From: Paenibacillus sp. FJAT-29882
GTDB lineage: Bacteria > Bacillota > Bacilli > Bacillales > DSM-1321
Direction of reading: 5' to 3'
Length of the DNA stretch: 64,000 bases
NCBI RefSeq assembly: GCF_001510645.1
Contig: NZ_LMVB01000003.1
Location: 62,001 to 126,000 of the forward strand
Shown: positions 1 to 10,601 of the stretch, one piece after another
Position numbering within the stretch: the first letter of the stretch is position 1
Layout: every line of letters starts with the position of its first letter
The notes under the pieces: generated by a model
What the model was told of the DNA's origin: nothing
Seen by the model: only the letters and a program-made list of their open reading frames with translations
Database searches by the model: none
Translations under genes and position numbers: made by a program

Positions 1-513
1 ACTGAAATTATTTTTGAAGATTGTCAGGTTCCAAAAGAAAACTTGCTAGGAAAAGAAGGGGAAGGGTTTAAAATTGCCATGATGACGCTAGATGGTGGTC
101 GAAATGGCATAGCGGCCCAAGCTGTCGGTATTGCTCAAGGTGCGCTCGATGCAGCCGTTGAATATGCAAAAGGGCGCGTCCAGTTCGGAAAACCAATTGC
201 AGCCCAACAAGGAGTTAGCTTTAAGCTTGCGGAAATGGCCACCAGTGTGGAGGCTGCCCGTCTCCTTACGTACCAAGCTGCTTGGCTTGAATCGGAAGGG
301 TTTCCGTATGGAAAAGAATCAGCTATGTCAAAATTATTTGCGGGAGACACGGCAATGAAAGTGACAACGGAAGCAGTACAAGTATTTGGTGGTTATGGCT
401 ACACGAAAGACTATCCAGTTGAACGCTATATGCGAGATGCGAAAATTACCCAGATTTATGAAGGCACTCAAGAAATTCAAAAACTCGTGATATCAAGAAT
501 GTTAACCAAATAA
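1..513 (+). CDS. acdA: Acyl-CoA dehydrogenase, C-terminal part
   Basis: This is the 3' end of an acyl-CoA dehydrogenase gene, open at the left edge (171 visible codons, [17 protein letters not shown] at the start). The enzyme family catalyses FAD-dependent alpha,beta-dehydrogenation of acyl-CoA in fatty-acid or branched-chain catabolism. The visible part is the C-terminal helical domain. It contains the family motif QVFGGYGY and the [10 protein letters not shown] segment, whose Glu is the expected catalytic base position in short-chain/branched-chain members. The next gene, icmF, starts 66 bp downstream on the same strand, so co-transcription in an acyl-CoA pathway is likely. The symbol acdA rests on similarity and on the B. 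subtilis-like neighbourhood; the exact substrate cannot be read. Confidence 0.9.
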   Translation, partial: TEIIFEDCQVPKENLLGKEGEGFKIAMMTLDGGRNGIAAQAVGIAQGALDAAVEYAKGRVQFGKPIAAQQGVSFKLAEMATSVEAARLLTYQAAWLESEGFPYGKESAMSKLFAGDTAMKVTTEAVQVFGGYGYTKDYPVERYMRDAKITQIYEGTQEIQKLVISRMLTK

Positions 514-579
514 ACTAGAAAGCTTCCATCGGTAGTGAATGTAAAAACATGATAACCTATTGCGGTGAGGGGGAGGCAA

Positions 580-3500
580 ATGGGTACAATTGAGATTTAC
601 AAAGCGAAACATCCGATTCGCTTTGTGACAGCTTCGAGTTTGTTTGATGGACATGATGCAACGATTAATATTATGAGAAGAATCATGCAATCAAGCGGTA
701 CTGAGGTGATTCATCTCGGCCATAATCGTTCAGTTGAGGAAGTAGTAAATGCGGCGATACAGGAGGATGTTCAGGGGATTGCTGTTACATCCTATCAGGG
801 TGGCCATTTAGAGTACTTTAAATATATGTATGATTTGTTGAAGGAAAAGGGAGCGCCGCATATTCGAATTTATGGTGGTGGTGGCGGAGTCATTATTCCC
901 CGAGAAATCAAAGAACTTCATGATTATGGGATTTGTCATATTTTTTCCCCTGAAGACGGAAGAAACCAAGGGCTTCAAGGAATGATTAATAAACTACTTA
1001 AAGAATGTGATTTCTCGACCATTCAAGCGTCTCAGCCAGATCAATTTGACGAATTACTAACGGGGAATCCGGTTGCTGTTGCAAAGTACATTACACTTGC
1101 TGAGAACAAGATGGCGATGGATGCTGAAACAGCGGCAACAGCGGAGCGCCTCCTTGAACAAATTAAGACATCTAATAAATTGACACCGGTTATTGGAATG
1201 ACAGGAACAGGAGGAGCGGGAAAAAGCTCCTTAACCGATGAATTAATTCGTCGTTTCCTTAACGAAATTCCGGAAAAGAGAGTGGCTGTACTGTCCATTG
1301 ACCCAACCAAACAGAAAACAGGTGGTGCCTTACTTGGTGATCGTATACGAATGAATGCCATATTCTCTAATCGCGTGTATATGCGAAGCCTTGCAACACG
1401 CCATTCCAAGACAGAGCTTTCATTAGCTATCCGTGATGCGATTTCGGTAGTCAAGGCGGCTGGTTTTGACCTAGTCATCGTGGAAACGAGTGGAATTGGG
1501 CAAGGTGATGCCCAAGTCGCTGAAGTTTGTGACGTTTCTTTATATGTAATGACAAGTGAATTTGGAGCACCTTCTCAATTGGAAAAAATTGATATGATTG
1601 ATTATGCAGATTTGGTTGTTATCAATAAATTTGAACGGAAGGGTTCAGAGGATGCCAAAAATCAGGTGCAAAAGCAATATCAACGAAGCAGGATGCTTTT
1701 TGACCGTGACGCAGAATCGATGCCCGTTTTTGGGACCATTGCTTCTCAATTTAATGACGTGGGAACAAATGCCCTATTTGCTGTATTAATAGAGAAGGTA
1801 AATGAAAAGACAGGAACTTTATGGACGACTAGCTTTTCAAAGCAAGCTGACGTGAAGAAACTAAACATGATTATTCCCAATAATCGCCGTTACTATTTAC
1901 GTGAAATTACAGATACAGTCCGGAATTATCACCATCGCACGGAAGAACAGGCGAAAGTAGCCCGTCGTTTATTTCAGCTCGAAGGAGCCATTGACGCAGT
2001 CAAACAGCAAGACACGGGCCAAACTGTTTGGGAAGCTCTTGAAGAATTGCGTATCGAAACAGAAGAAAAATTAACGGAAGAATCCAAAAAAATCCTTACT
2101 GAATGGGATGGTTTAAAAGAAAAATATTCTGGAGATAAGCTGACTACAAAAATACGGGATAAAGAAATTGTCACTGAACTACGCCAAAGAAGTTTATCAG
2201 GCTTATCGATTCCGAAAGTATCTCTGCCTAAGTTTGTTGACTATGGAGAAATTATTCGTTGGGTTTATTTGGAAAATATTCCTGGGAGATTTCCTTATAC
2301 TGCCGGAGTTTTCCCATTCAAACGACAGGGAGAGGATCCAAAACGTCAATTTGCGGGCGAAGGCTCACCTGATCGAACAAACCGACGCTTTCACTATTTA
2401 TCTAAAGATGATGATGCCAAGAGACTTAGCACAGCCTTTGATTCCGTTACTCTATATGGTGAAGACCCTGATCATCGACCAGATATTTACGGAAAAGTAG
2501 GGGAAAGTGGAGTTAGCACTTGTACGTTAGATGATATGAAAAAGCTCTATCAAGGCTTTGATTTATGCCATCCCTCCACATCGGTATCAATGACCATCAA
2601 TGGTCCAGCGCCGATTATTTTAGCGATGTATTTAAACACAGCCATTGAACAACAAGTTGTCATGAAAGAAATCGAACTAAAAAGAACAGTAACGCAAGAG
2701 GAAATGGAACAAATTAAATCGTATACACTCCAAACAGTACGTGGGACGGTTCAAGCTGATATTCTCAAAGAAGATCAAGGTCAAAACACATGTATCTTCT
2801 CGACGGAGTTTGCCCTAAGAATGATGGGAGATATCCAGGAATACTTTATTCATCAGAAAGTGAGGAATTATTATTCTGTCTCCATTTCCGGTTACCATAT
2901 CGCAGAAGCTGGCGCTAATCCCATTTCGCAATTAGCCTTTACACTGGCGAATGGCTTTACGTATGTAGAATATTATTTAAGCAGAGGCATGAGGATCGAT
3001 GATTTCGCTCCGAACTTATCATTTTTCTTCTCGAATGGATTGGATCCGGAATATACGGTAATCGGCAGGGTAGCGAGAAGAATTTGGGCAACGGTTATGC
3101 GTGATAAGTATGGGGCAAATGAACGAAGTCAGAAATTGAAATATCATGTCCAAACATCTGGTCGCTCGCTACATGCACAGGAAATTGATTTTAACGATAT
3201 TCGCACGAGCTTACAAGCACTGATGGCGCTCCAGGATAATTGTAATTCTTTGCACACAAATGCTTACGATGAAGCGATTACGACACCTACTGAGGAATCA
3301 GTTCGCCGGGCTATGGCGATTCAAATGATTATTACGAAGGAACTTGGGCTTTCCAAAAATGAAAACCCTCTTCAAGGTTCGTATATAATTGAAGAGCTTA
3401 CCAATTTAGTTGAAGAGGCCGTTCTTTTGGAATTCGACCGAATAGATGATCGCGGTGGGGTTCTCGGTGCCATGGAAACTCAATATCAACGCGGCAAGAT

Positions 3501-3846
3501 TCAAGATGAATCGATGTATTATGAAATGAAGAAACATTCAGGAGAACTGCCGATCATTGGAGTTAATACGTATTTGAACCCTAATCCGCAAAGCGCAGAA
3601 GAACTTGATACGATGGAACTAGCACGAGCTACTAGTGAAGAGAAAGAAGGTCAAATCGAGAACCTTCGTATCTTCCAAAAACGTAACATCGATCAATCTG
3701 AAGAATCGTTACAACGTTTAAAAAAATCGGCCATGAATGGAGAAAACATTTTTGTCGAGCTGATGGAATGTGTGAAATATGCAAGCCTCGGACAAATCAC
3801 CCGTGCCTTGTATGAGGTGGGTGGCCAATATAGAAGAAATATGTAA
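580..3846 (+). CDS. icmF: Fused isobutyryl-CoA mutase IcmF
   Basis: A 1088-residue adenosylcobalamin-dependent acyl-CoA mutase with its G-protein chaperone built in. Order: an N-terminal B12-binding domain (about residues 10-140, with the D23-x-H25 cobalt-ligand motif), a MeaB-like GTPase domain with P-loop GTGGAGKSS around residue 209, then the substrate-binding TIM-barrel region ([11 protein letters not shown] near residue 573 and [11 protein letters not shown] further on). The family isomerises isobutyryl-CoA and n-butyryl-CoA; some members prefer isovaleryl- or pivalyl-CoA, and I do not assign specificity from residues. The start is ATG 580, preceded by a GGGGGAGG ribosome site; an in-frame GTG at 565 lies upstream of that site. 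It follows acdA directly and ends at a hairpin terminator. Confidence 0.95.
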   Translation: MGTIEIYKAKHPIRFVTASSLFDGHDATINIMRRIMQSSGTEVIHLGHNRSVEEVVNAAIQEDVQGIAVTSYQGGHLEYFKYMYDLLKEKGAPHIRIYGGGGGVIIPREIKELHDYGICHIFSPEDGRNQGLQGMINKLLKECDFSTIQASQPDQFDELLTGNPVAVAKYITLAENKMAMDAETAATAERLLEQIKTSNKLTPVIGMTGTGGAGKSSLTDELIRRFLNEIPEKRVAVLSIDPTKQKTGGALLGDRIRMNAIFSNRVYMRSLATRHSKTELSLAIRDAISVVKAAGFDLVIVETSGIGQGDAQVAEVCDVSLYVMTSEFGAPSQLEKIDMIDYADLVVINKFERKGSEDAKNQVQKQYQRSRMLFDRDAESMPVFGTIASQFNDVGTNALFAVLIEKVNEKTGTLWTTSFSKQADVKKLNMIIPNNRRYYLREITDTVRNYHHRTEEQAKVARRLFQLEGAIDAVKQQDTGQTVWEALEELRIETEEKLTEESKKILTEWDGLKEKYSGDKLTTKIRDKEIVTELRQRSLSGLSIPKVSLPKFVDYGEIIRWVYLENIPGRFPYTAGVFPFKRQGEDPKRQFAGEGSPDRTNRRFHYLSKDDDAKRLSTAFDSVTLYGEDPDHRPDIYGKVGESGVSTCTLDDMKKLYQGFDLCHPSTSVSMTINGPAPIILAMYLNTAIEQQVVMKEIELKRTVTQEEMEQIKSYTLQTVRGTVQADILKEDQGQNTCIFSTEFALRMMGDIQEYFIHQKVRNYYSVSISGYHIAEAGANPISQLAFTLANGFTYVEYYLSRGMRIDDFAPNLSFFFSNGLDPEYTVIGRVARRIWATVMRDKYGANERSQKLKYHVQTSGRSLHAQEIDFNDIRTSLQALMALQDNCNSLHTNAYDEAITTPTEESVRRAMAIQMIITKELGLSKNENPLQGSYIIEELTNLVEEAVLLEFDRIDDRGGVLGAMETQYQRGKIQDESMYYEMKKHSGELPIIGVNTYLNPNPQSAEELDTMELARATSEEKEGQIENLRIFQKRNIDQSEESLQRLKKSAMNGENIFVELMECVKYASLGQITRALYEVGGQYRRNM

Positions 3847-3860
3847 ATAAAAATGCAAGG

Positions 3861-3900
3861 GAAATTCCATTTATGTCTGTATTCGTGATGGAATTTTTTT
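3861..3900 (+). terminator. Terminator after icmF
   Basis: Inverted repeat AAATTCCAT / ATGGAATTT around a loop of about 17 nt, running into a T-run, 15 nt after the icmF stop codon. Confidence 0.7.
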
Positions 3901-3952
3901 AGGGAAATATGATAAAGTGGTAATGATTGATCGCTAAAAAGGTAAGGATCCC

Positions 3953-4117
3953 TATTATAATGCGTGTTCAAAAAGGAGGATAAAAAGAGCCGAGAAGTTC
4001 GAGGAGCGCATCTCTATACCTGCACGTATGCGGTAATACGTACAGGTATAGAGAGACAGAGCTTTGATGCAATTCGACAGCTACTTTTTACCGGACTTTT
4101 TGAACATCCTCTTATAA
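3953..4117 (+). mobile_element. R2a: MITE-like hairpin element with target duplication
   Basis: Element 3961-4109 begins TGCGTGTTCAAAAAG and ends CTTTTTGAACATCC, so GTTCAAAAAG / CTTTTTGAAC form terminal inverted repeats. The two halves pair imperfectly over most of the element. It is flanked by TATTATAA (3953-3960) and TCTTATAA (4110-4117), which match at 7 of 8 positions and look like a target duplication. A second copy lies inverted at 50456-50570 with a perfect 8-bp duplication. This copy is about 50 bp longer because of a nested palindrome at 4011-4054. There is no coding capacity, so any mobility would need a transposase supplied elsewhere. Confidence 0.75.
4011..4054. repeat. Near-perfect palindrome nested in R2a
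   Basis: Arms of 19 nt (4011-4029 and 4036-4054; TCTCTATACCTG... / ...CAGGTATAGAGA) pair with one mismatch around a 6-nt loop. The palindrome sits in the middle of R2a, between GTTCGAG and GACAGAGC, where the other R2 copy has only a few A residues. It therefore looks like an insertion into the tip of the larger hairpin. Confidence 0.8.
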
Positions 4118-4272
4118 GGTTCTCTTGCTTTTTCAAAAGATCTGTCATAAGCATAGAATCTAAGATTAACTAGCATAAACCTCCTGGTATTGTTTATAAT
4201 GGATAGTATGTTTAGCGGGAAGAGCAATAGACGATACAGAATGATGTATGAATATCTTTTGTTAGTTTTGTT

Positions 4273-4452
4273 TAAAGGACATAGGAGCGGGGCTTCGTGA
4301 CTTACTATATAGTCAATCTGCTTTGCGGGTATACTTATTTTATTAAGAAAGTCCCCCGAAGTCCGGCTCCGCACCGCCACCATTGTGATTAGATGAGTGT
4401 AACGTGTAATAGGATTTATCCTTCATAGTAAATGGTGGCGTTTTAACGCCAT
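4273..4452 (+). repeat. R1a: dispersed ~180-bp structured repeat upstream of rpoE
   Basis: Shares with 46533-46714 (+) and 42986-43160 (-) the blocks GGGGCTTCG, CTGCTT.GC.GGTATACTTA, TCCGCACCGC, CATTGTGATTAG and GAGTGTAACGTGT. An internal hairpin ATCTGC-ttt-GCGGGT corresponds to ACCTGC-tta-GCAGGT in R1b, so pairing is kept while bases change. A terminal TGGCGTTTTAACGCCA hairpin follows. The element ends about 60 bp before the rpoE start, in the same orientation. Confidence 0.75.
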
Positions 4453-4513
4453 ATTTGTTTTATATGAAAGGACACTTACAGAGTGTTTGATATAGAGAAA
4501 GGAAGTGCCGAAC

Positions 4514-5062
4514 TTGAGTTTAAAATCATACTCAAAAGAAGAATTATTAGAAATGTCATTGCTTGAAGTGGCTTATGAATTGCTTGTAGAAAAAAATGCC
4601 CCTCTGTTATTTGATGATTTAGTAAAAGAATTGGCTGCTTTGAAAGGATTAACGAAAGAACAAATTAAAAGTATAATCCCGCAATTTTATACGGATTTAA
4701 ATGTTAATGGACGCTTTACTTGTTTAGGTGAAAATCGCTGGGGATTGAAAACGTGGTATCCGGTTGATCAAATCGAAGATGAGGTTGTCCATGTTGTTAA
4801 GCCGAAAAAGAAAAAGGCCAAGAAAGCTTCAGTCATCGAGGATGATTTTGAAGAGCTGGATGAGGATGATTTAGGTTTTGAAGAAGATGTAGAAGATCTT
4901 GATGAGGACGAAGATGATCTTCTTGATGATCCGCTTGATGAGGATGTTGACGATGATTTAGTCGAAGACGAGGAAGAAGACCTTGATGAAGAATTAATAG
5001 ACGAAGATGAACTTGAATTAGATGAGGAAGAAGACCTTGATGAAGAAGTAGAAAAAGAATAG
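4514..5062 (+). CDS. rpoE: RNA polymerase delta subunit RpoE
   Basis: A 182-residue delta subunit, which binds core RNA polymerase and affects promoter selectivity and recycling in Gram-positive bacteria. The N-terminal winged-helix part (about 1-90) includes LLEVAYELL and the QFYTDLNVNGRF and WGLKTWYP stretches typical of the family. A short Lys-rich segment (PKKKKAKK) follows, and the last roughly 80 residues are almost entirely Asp/Glu, as expected. The start is taken as TTG 4514 (MSLKSYSKEE), which lines up with known delta proteins and lies 9 nt after AAAGGAAG; a GTG at 4505 is too close to that site. The pyrG promoter begins 9 bp after the stop. Confidence 0.93.
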   Translation: MSLKSYSKEELLEMSLLEVAYELLVEKNAPLLFDDLVKELAALKGLTKEQIKSIIPQFYTDLNVNGRFTCLGENRWGLKTWYPVDQIEDEVVHVVKPKKKKAKKASVIEDDFEELDEDDLGFEEDVEDLDEDEDDLLDDPLDEDVDDDLVEDEEEDLDEELIDEDELELDEEEDLDEEVEKE

Positions 5063-5070
5063 GGATTTCC

Positions 5071-5110
5071 TTGACTTTTTCTAGCGGAATTTGTAGAGTC
5101 ATTTTTGGGC
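5071..5110 (+). promoter_or_regulatory. pyrG promoter with GGGC start
   Basis: TTGACT (5071-5076), a 17-bp spacer, TAGAGT (5094-5099), then GGGC at 5107-5110, 7 nt after the -10. This fits the sigma-A promoter of Bacillus pyrG, where initiation at GGGC allows reiterative G addition when CTP is scarce. Confidence 0.8.
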
Positions 5111-5141
5111 TCCTTAAAAAAGGACAGGATAATAAATATAT

Positions 5142-5180
5142 CGCTCCCTTACATCTGTAAGCGGAGCGTTTTGTTTTTTA
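5142..5180 (+). terminator. pyrG leader attenuator
   Basis: CGCTCCCTTACA (5142-) pairs with TGTAAGCGGAGCG (to 5168) and is followed by TTTTGTTTTTTA. The 5' arm contains the C/T-rich GCTCCCTT that a poly-G-extended transcript end could pair with, preventing the terminator from forming. It lies about 35 nt downstream of the GGGC start and 278 nt before pyrG. Confidence 0.82.
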
Positions 5181-5286
5181 TTAGAAAGCGGAAGCACTGT
5201 TTCAATCTCTGAGGCTGCTTGCGTTAGACAGAATGGTAGGTTTTAAAAAAACATAAACTTTCTATCTGTTGAAAACAAAGCTACGT

Positions 5287-5350
5287 AAAATGATGGATTG
5301 CTGAATGAATCATTCAAATAAACATCATTTTTTTATTTTTTATGGATTCG
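5287..5350 (+). terminator. Second AT-rich hairpin in the pyrG leader
   Basis: AAAATGATG ... CATCATTTT encloses a small palindrome TGAATGAATCATTCA (5302-5316) and ends in a long T-rich run. It looks like a weak intrinsic terminator 100 nt after the attenuator. Its role, if any, is unknown. Confidence 0.4.
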
Positions 5351-5397
5351 TATAAATGGTCCTGCAATTAAAGGGGAATCTGAAAGAATGGACTTAG

Positions 5398-7053
<1,656 letters not shown>

Positions 7054-7063
7054 TAAATAATGT

Positions 7064-7171
7064 AAAAAAAACGAGGGTTTCCCATAATGAAAGAGTCAGC
7101 AACCGCCATATACAGAAGAATCTCTGAACTATGTGTGCGTGGACAGACCTTTTGGGATACCCTCGTTTTAC
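7064..7171. terminator. Bidirectional terminator between pyrG and ywjG
   Basis: AAAACGAGGGTTTCCCA pairs with TGGGATACCCTCGTTTT around a loop of about 70 nt. An A-run on one side and a T-run on the other allow use from both directions. It sits between the convergent stop codons of pyrG and ywjG. Confidence 0.65.
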
Positions 7172-7195
7172 TTAATTTAATATGGAAGTTTCACT

Positions 7196-7723
7196 TTATT
7201 CTTCGCTATACTCCAAAAGAATTTCTTCAAGTGTAGATTTAATTCCATAGTAGGCAAACAAAGCGATCGTTAAATGCGGAAAGCCGACGCGGTTTCCTGA
7301 GTCATCTGGAATTAACCCTCTTTGCAACCGTAAATTAATGTGTACATCAGAATAGTGCTCGATGGATTCTCCATCAGCATCTAAGGAAGTGGAGATTGTT
7401 ACAAAAGGAATCTGTTGGTCTCGCAGTTTTTTTGCAAGCTGTATGGCTGATTCATCGGTGGAGTATCTCGTAAACAAGATAACGCGATCGGCCACAGTTA
7501 ACGAAACACTTTCATCAAAAGGTCTAGCACTTGAGAAAGGTTCTGCGCCGTAAAAAGCTTCTGAAAGAATGCCCCCCATCTCTTGGAAACCTTTGAGATA
7601 AATCGTACCATCACTAATAGCCGCTTGAGCAAGAAGTCTTGCACCATCTTCGAAATTGAAGCTTTCTTCATCAAGCATCTTTTTATATAATCCAGTTAAC
7701 TGGGTGGAGAACATTTTTAACAT
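7196..7723 (-). CDS. ywjG: DUF2529 / YwjG-family protein
   Basis: A 175-residue protein of the YwjG/DUF2529 family, function unknown. The sequence has a SIS-like alternation: a helical N-terminus (MLKMFSTQLTGLYKKM), then VADRVILFTRY and QIPFVTISTS strands resembling a nucleotide or phosphosugar fold, and a C-terminal FPHLTIALFAYYGI segment. That fold assignment is inference only. The start is ATG at 7723, 8 nt after GAAAGGAG; a longer in-frame start at 7741 lies upstream of this site. It is the only minus-strand gene in the first 42 kb, convergent with pyrG and divergent from spo0F. Confidence 0.8.
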   Translation of the reverse strand: MLKMFSTQLTGLYKKMLDEESFNFEDGARLLAQAAISDGTIYLKGFQEMGGILSEAFYGAEPFSSARPFDESVSLTVADRVILFTRYSTDESAIQLAKKLRDQQIPFVTISTSLDADGESIEHYSDVHINLRLQRGLIPDDSGNRVGFPHLTIALFAYYGIKSTLEEILLEYSEE

Positions 7724-8162
7724 GGATAAAACTCCTTTCAATCACTATACTCACAAACTGAATGCATTTAATTATAAGGGAAAGTATTTTGATTTGAAAG
7801 GAAGCCACTAAGTTAATTACGTTTTTTCATCGACTAAAGCAGTATCAAATACTTTAAAGTTTCTTTGAATTTCCCATTTTTTTAAAAATATAGTATTTTA
7901 ATTTGAGTGAATAGTTTACAATTGTAAAGAAGGAACCATATCTAACATCAACTGACTATAATACAATACTTTGAATAGTAAAAAGGTAGAGCTTGTAAAT
8001 ACTAAAACGGATAAGTATTTGAAACGGCAATAACAAATAAAAGGAAATGTCTACTAATGGGGTTCTTCAAACAAAAGCGATTTTAAATTTTGTGCTTTTG
8101 TAATACCTTACTGATGGTTAGTCAAATAGATATAATAATTTTATTCAGAAAGAAGTGAGAGT
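7724..8162. other. ywjG-spo0F divergent intergenic region
   Basis: 439 bp of AT-rich DNA that must carry the divergent promoters. A TATAAT-like box (GACTATAATAC near 7966) is visible without a convincing -35. A piece CTGATGGTTAGTCAA (8111-8125) resembles the 3' end of repeat R3. I could not place the sigma-H promoter or Spo0A boxes expected for spo0F with confidence. Confidence 0.4.
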
Positions 8163-8534
8163 ATGGCAGGGAAAGTTCTTATTGTCGATGATCAATTCGG
8201 TATCAGAATATTATTAAATGAGGTGTTACATAAGGAAGGTTATGATACATTTCAGGCCGCAAATGGTGTACAAGCACTTGATATCGTTACGAATCATTCA
8301 CCAGACTTGGTTCTTTTGGATATGAAAATTCCTGGTATGGATGGAATTGAAATACTAAAGCGTATGAAGCAAATAGATGCTGACATCCGTGTCATCATTA
8401 TGACTGCTTATGGGGAACTTGATATGATTCAAGAAGCGAAGGACTTAGGAGCACTTACTCATTTTGCAAAGCCATTTGATATAGACGACATTCGTAAAGC
8501 AGTGCGTGAACATATACTTATTCAATCCAACTAA
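8163..8534 (+). CDS. spo0F: Sporulation phosphorelay protein Spo0F
   Basis: A 123-residue single-domain response regulator. It takes phosphate from sporulation kinases and passes it to Spo0B in the relay that activates Spo0A. The acidic pocket is D9-D10, the phospho-acceptor Asp53 lies in [13 protein letters not shown], and the conserved Thr/Lys are in IIMTAYGE and FAKPFD. There is no output domain, as expected. The sequence is near-identical in pattern to B. subtilis Spo0F, offset by one residue. RBS AGAAGTGAG precedes ATG. It lies between ywjG and fbaA, as in other Bacillus. Confidence 0.97.
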   Translation: MAGKVLIVDDQFGIRILLNEVLHKEGYDTFQAANGVQALDIVTNHSPDLVLLDMKIPGMDGIEILKRMKQIDADIRVIIMTAYGELDMIQEAKDLGALTHFAKPFDIDDIRKAVREHILIQSN

Positions 8535-8973
8535 TTGAATTCGAATTGATAAATGAATAAAAGCTAAATGAAACTTTTCTATTTTCTCACAGATGCACGC
8601 CTGCCCTTTTTGAAGGAAAAAAGGACGCGCCATCTTAATGCTGGAACTATTTAAATGGCAAATTCAACGAGATTTTGTGTGAAAACTATAAAATAGCGAC
8701 GATATATTATATAGTATTTTTGTATGGTGAGTAGACTAATTTTCGTAATTCTTTCTCTTTTCAAGATGATTGTACTTCTTGTAAAATCGTTTTATTTTCT
8801 GTAATAAAACTGAATATTCTTACGAATGTAGAAATTGTTGCTGTTTTTTGTTTGACTTGATATGCTTAGGGGGATAAGGAGACATTCGCATTCTTGAATA
8901 AGTTATAAGGATTGTGGAAATCTCTAAAGTGTATTTGTAAGTAGAAGAACATTTACTGTAGGAGGAAATGATT
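8535..8973. other. spo0F-fbaA intergenic region
   Basis: 439 bp without a gene. The stretch 8594-8632 can form an imperfect hairpin (CCCTTTTT / AAAAAGGACG) but lacks a T-run. A TTTGACTTGATATGC stretch near 8850 may belong to the fbaA promoter. Nothing else is recognisable. Confidence 0.35.
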
Positions 8974-9831
8974 ATGCCTTTAGTATCAATGAAAGAAATG
9001 CTTAACAAAGCTCTTGAAGGTAAATATGCAGTTGGTCAGTTTAACATTAATAATTTGGAATGGACTCAAGCTATTTTAAGTGCTGCCCAACAAGAAAAGT
9101 CACCTGTAATTCTTGGAGTATCAGAAGGTGCAGCTCGTCATATGGGCGGATTTAAAACAGTTGTTATGATGGTTCAAGGCCTATTAGAAGATATGAAGAT
9201 TACAGTTCCAGTTGCAATCCATTTAGACCATGGTTCAAGTTTTGATAAATGTAAAGAAGCCATTGATGCTGGCTTTACATCTGTAATGATTGACGCTTCA
9301 CATCACCCAATCGAAGAAAATATTGAAACAACGAAGAAAGTTGTTGAATATGCTCATTCAAAAGACGTTTCTGTTGAAGCTGAAGTTGGAACAGTTGGCG
9401 GACAAGAGGATGACGTGATTGCAGATGGTGTTATTTATGCTGACCCTAAAGAATGTGAAGATCTAGTTAAACAAACAGGTGTTGACTGCTTTGCTCCAGC
9501 TTTAGGTTCTGTACATGGAGAATACTCAGGTGAACCAAACCTAGGATTCAAAGAAATGGGAGAAGTTCGTGACTTAACACAAGTTCCGTTAGTTCTTCAT
9601 GGTGGAACTGGAATCCCAACAAAAGATATCCAACAAGCGATTTCTTTAGGAACTTCTAAAATCAATGTAAATACGGAAAACCAACTTGCTTTCACAAAAG
9701 CTGTTCGTGAAGTATTGAACAACGATGCAAAAGCATATGATCCACGTAAATACATCGTACCTGGTCGTGAAGCGATTAAAGAAGTAGTTATTGGCAAAAT
9801 CCGCGAATTCGGTTCTGCTGGACAAGCGTAA
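8974..9831 (+). CDS. fbaA: Class II fructose-bisphosphate aldolase
   Basis: A 285-residue class II (zinc-dependent) fructose-1,6-bisphosphate aldolase of glycolysis and gluconeogenesis. Visible signatures are [11 protein letters not shown] (catalytic Asp and zinc His), [31 protein letters not shown] and LHGGTGIP, which together hold zinc and substrate phosphate. Length and start match B. subtilis FbaA. ATG 8974 is preferred over ATG 8968 because AGGAGG lies 8 nt before it. The gene is followed by a strong terminator. In B. subtilis a transaldolase gene comes next; here none is present. Confidence 0.97.
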   Translation: MPLVSMKEMLNKALEGKYAVGQFNINNLEWTQAILSAAQQEKSPVILGVSEGAARHMGGFKTVVMMVQGLLEDMKITVPVAIHLDHGSSFDKCKEAIDAGFTSVMIDASHHPIEENIETTKKVVEYAHSKDVSVEAEVGTVGGQEDDVIADGVIYADPKECEDLVKQTGVDCFAPALGSVHGEYSGEPNLGFKEMGEVRDLTQVPLVLHGGTGIPTKDIQQAISLGTSKINVNTENQLAFTKAVREVLNNDAKAYDPRKYIVPGREAIKEVVIGKIREFGSAGQA

Positions 9832-9848
9832 GCTTTAATTTAAAGTGA

Positions 9849-9910
9849 ACAAGGGTTTCTCTTCTATTTTGCATACTATGTGAAATGGAAGAGAAACCCT
9901 TGTTTTATTT
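9849..9910 (+). terminator. Terminator after fbaA
   Basis: ACAAGGGTTTCTCTT pairs perfectly with AAGAGAAACCCTTGT, followed by TTTTATTTTT. Confidence 0.88.
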
Positions 9911-10601
9911 TTAGGCTCATTATAGCTCTAGCTCCATGAAATCGCAATTTCACGTGAATGAACCAAACTTGTATTAATAACAATATTGTTTAAAAATGTC
10001 TATTTTTTAAAAGACAAAAGGGATTTCTTTTGATCCAAAACGTAGATTCTTCTTTAAGACGCATTTTTAATAGCTATCTTCTCGTATGTGTGTGCAAAAC
10101 ATCCATAAGCTTCTGCTCCTAATCCGGCGATGAAAAAGGTTCAGGTTCTAAAAACTAAATCACCTTATGAAGGTGGCGGTGCGGAGCTGTTTTTGTGAAG
10201 CCCCGCCCCTTTTCCACTAAACAGTTGGAATTTTTTTCACAATCATATAAACTAGAGGAAACAATGAAATTACACATTAGGAGGGTTATTTCAAAAACGC
10301 CCAGTATAGAAGATAGGTTAAGAACCGTTCTTTAATAGAAAAAGGAATGGAGCTATTTTAAATATTGGAATGTAAGATAAGTGTGTAAACGTTTTCTATG
10401 ATGCTATGCATTCCGAACCAGACTAAATCTTCTATACTTTTTAACTAAAAAATTTTTTAAAATTTGTATACATGACTTTTGAATTTTTGTGCAAACTAGT
10501 AAAGTGAAAACTAAGAAAAGTATATGTGTGTAATGGTAAAATATCCCATTATTCCTTTTGGGTGAAATTTTCTCCAGTGCTAGCGTAGAAGGGAGTTTAT
10601 T
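9911..10601. other. Gene-free gap where tal is expected
   Basis: Besides R1d I see a cre-like sequence TGTAAACGTTTTCT (10384-10397, one mismatch to the CcpA consensus) and AT-rich DNA. No reading frame resembles a transaldolase or a remnant of one. Confidence 0.5.
10158..10215 (-). repeat. R1d: truncated copy of repeat R1
   Basis: Read on the minus strand it has GGGGCGGGGCTTCAC joined by a short A-rich link to CAGCTCCGCACCGCCACC. These are the left and right conserved blocks of R1 with the central ~70 bp missing. It lies alone in the 770-bp gap between fbaA and murAB. Confidence 0.65.

Noticed and set aside
1041..1478. 145-codon minus-strand frame inside icmF
   Set aside because: Shadow of the conserved GTPase domain of icmF; no ribosome site or protein-like features.
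4833..5102. 89-codon minus-strand frame rich in His, Leu and Gln
   Set aside because: Antisense of the Asp/Glu tail of rpoE; no initiation signals.
7724..8162. Sigma-H promoter and Spo0A boxes for spo0F
   Set aside because: AAAAGGAAAT (8039) resembles a sigma-H -35 but no GAAT follows at the right distance, and no TGTCGAA-type box was found; not reported as a feature.
8594..8632. Terminator after spo0F
   Set aside because: CCCTTTTT / AAAAAGG can pair but the stem is imperfect and no T-run follows.
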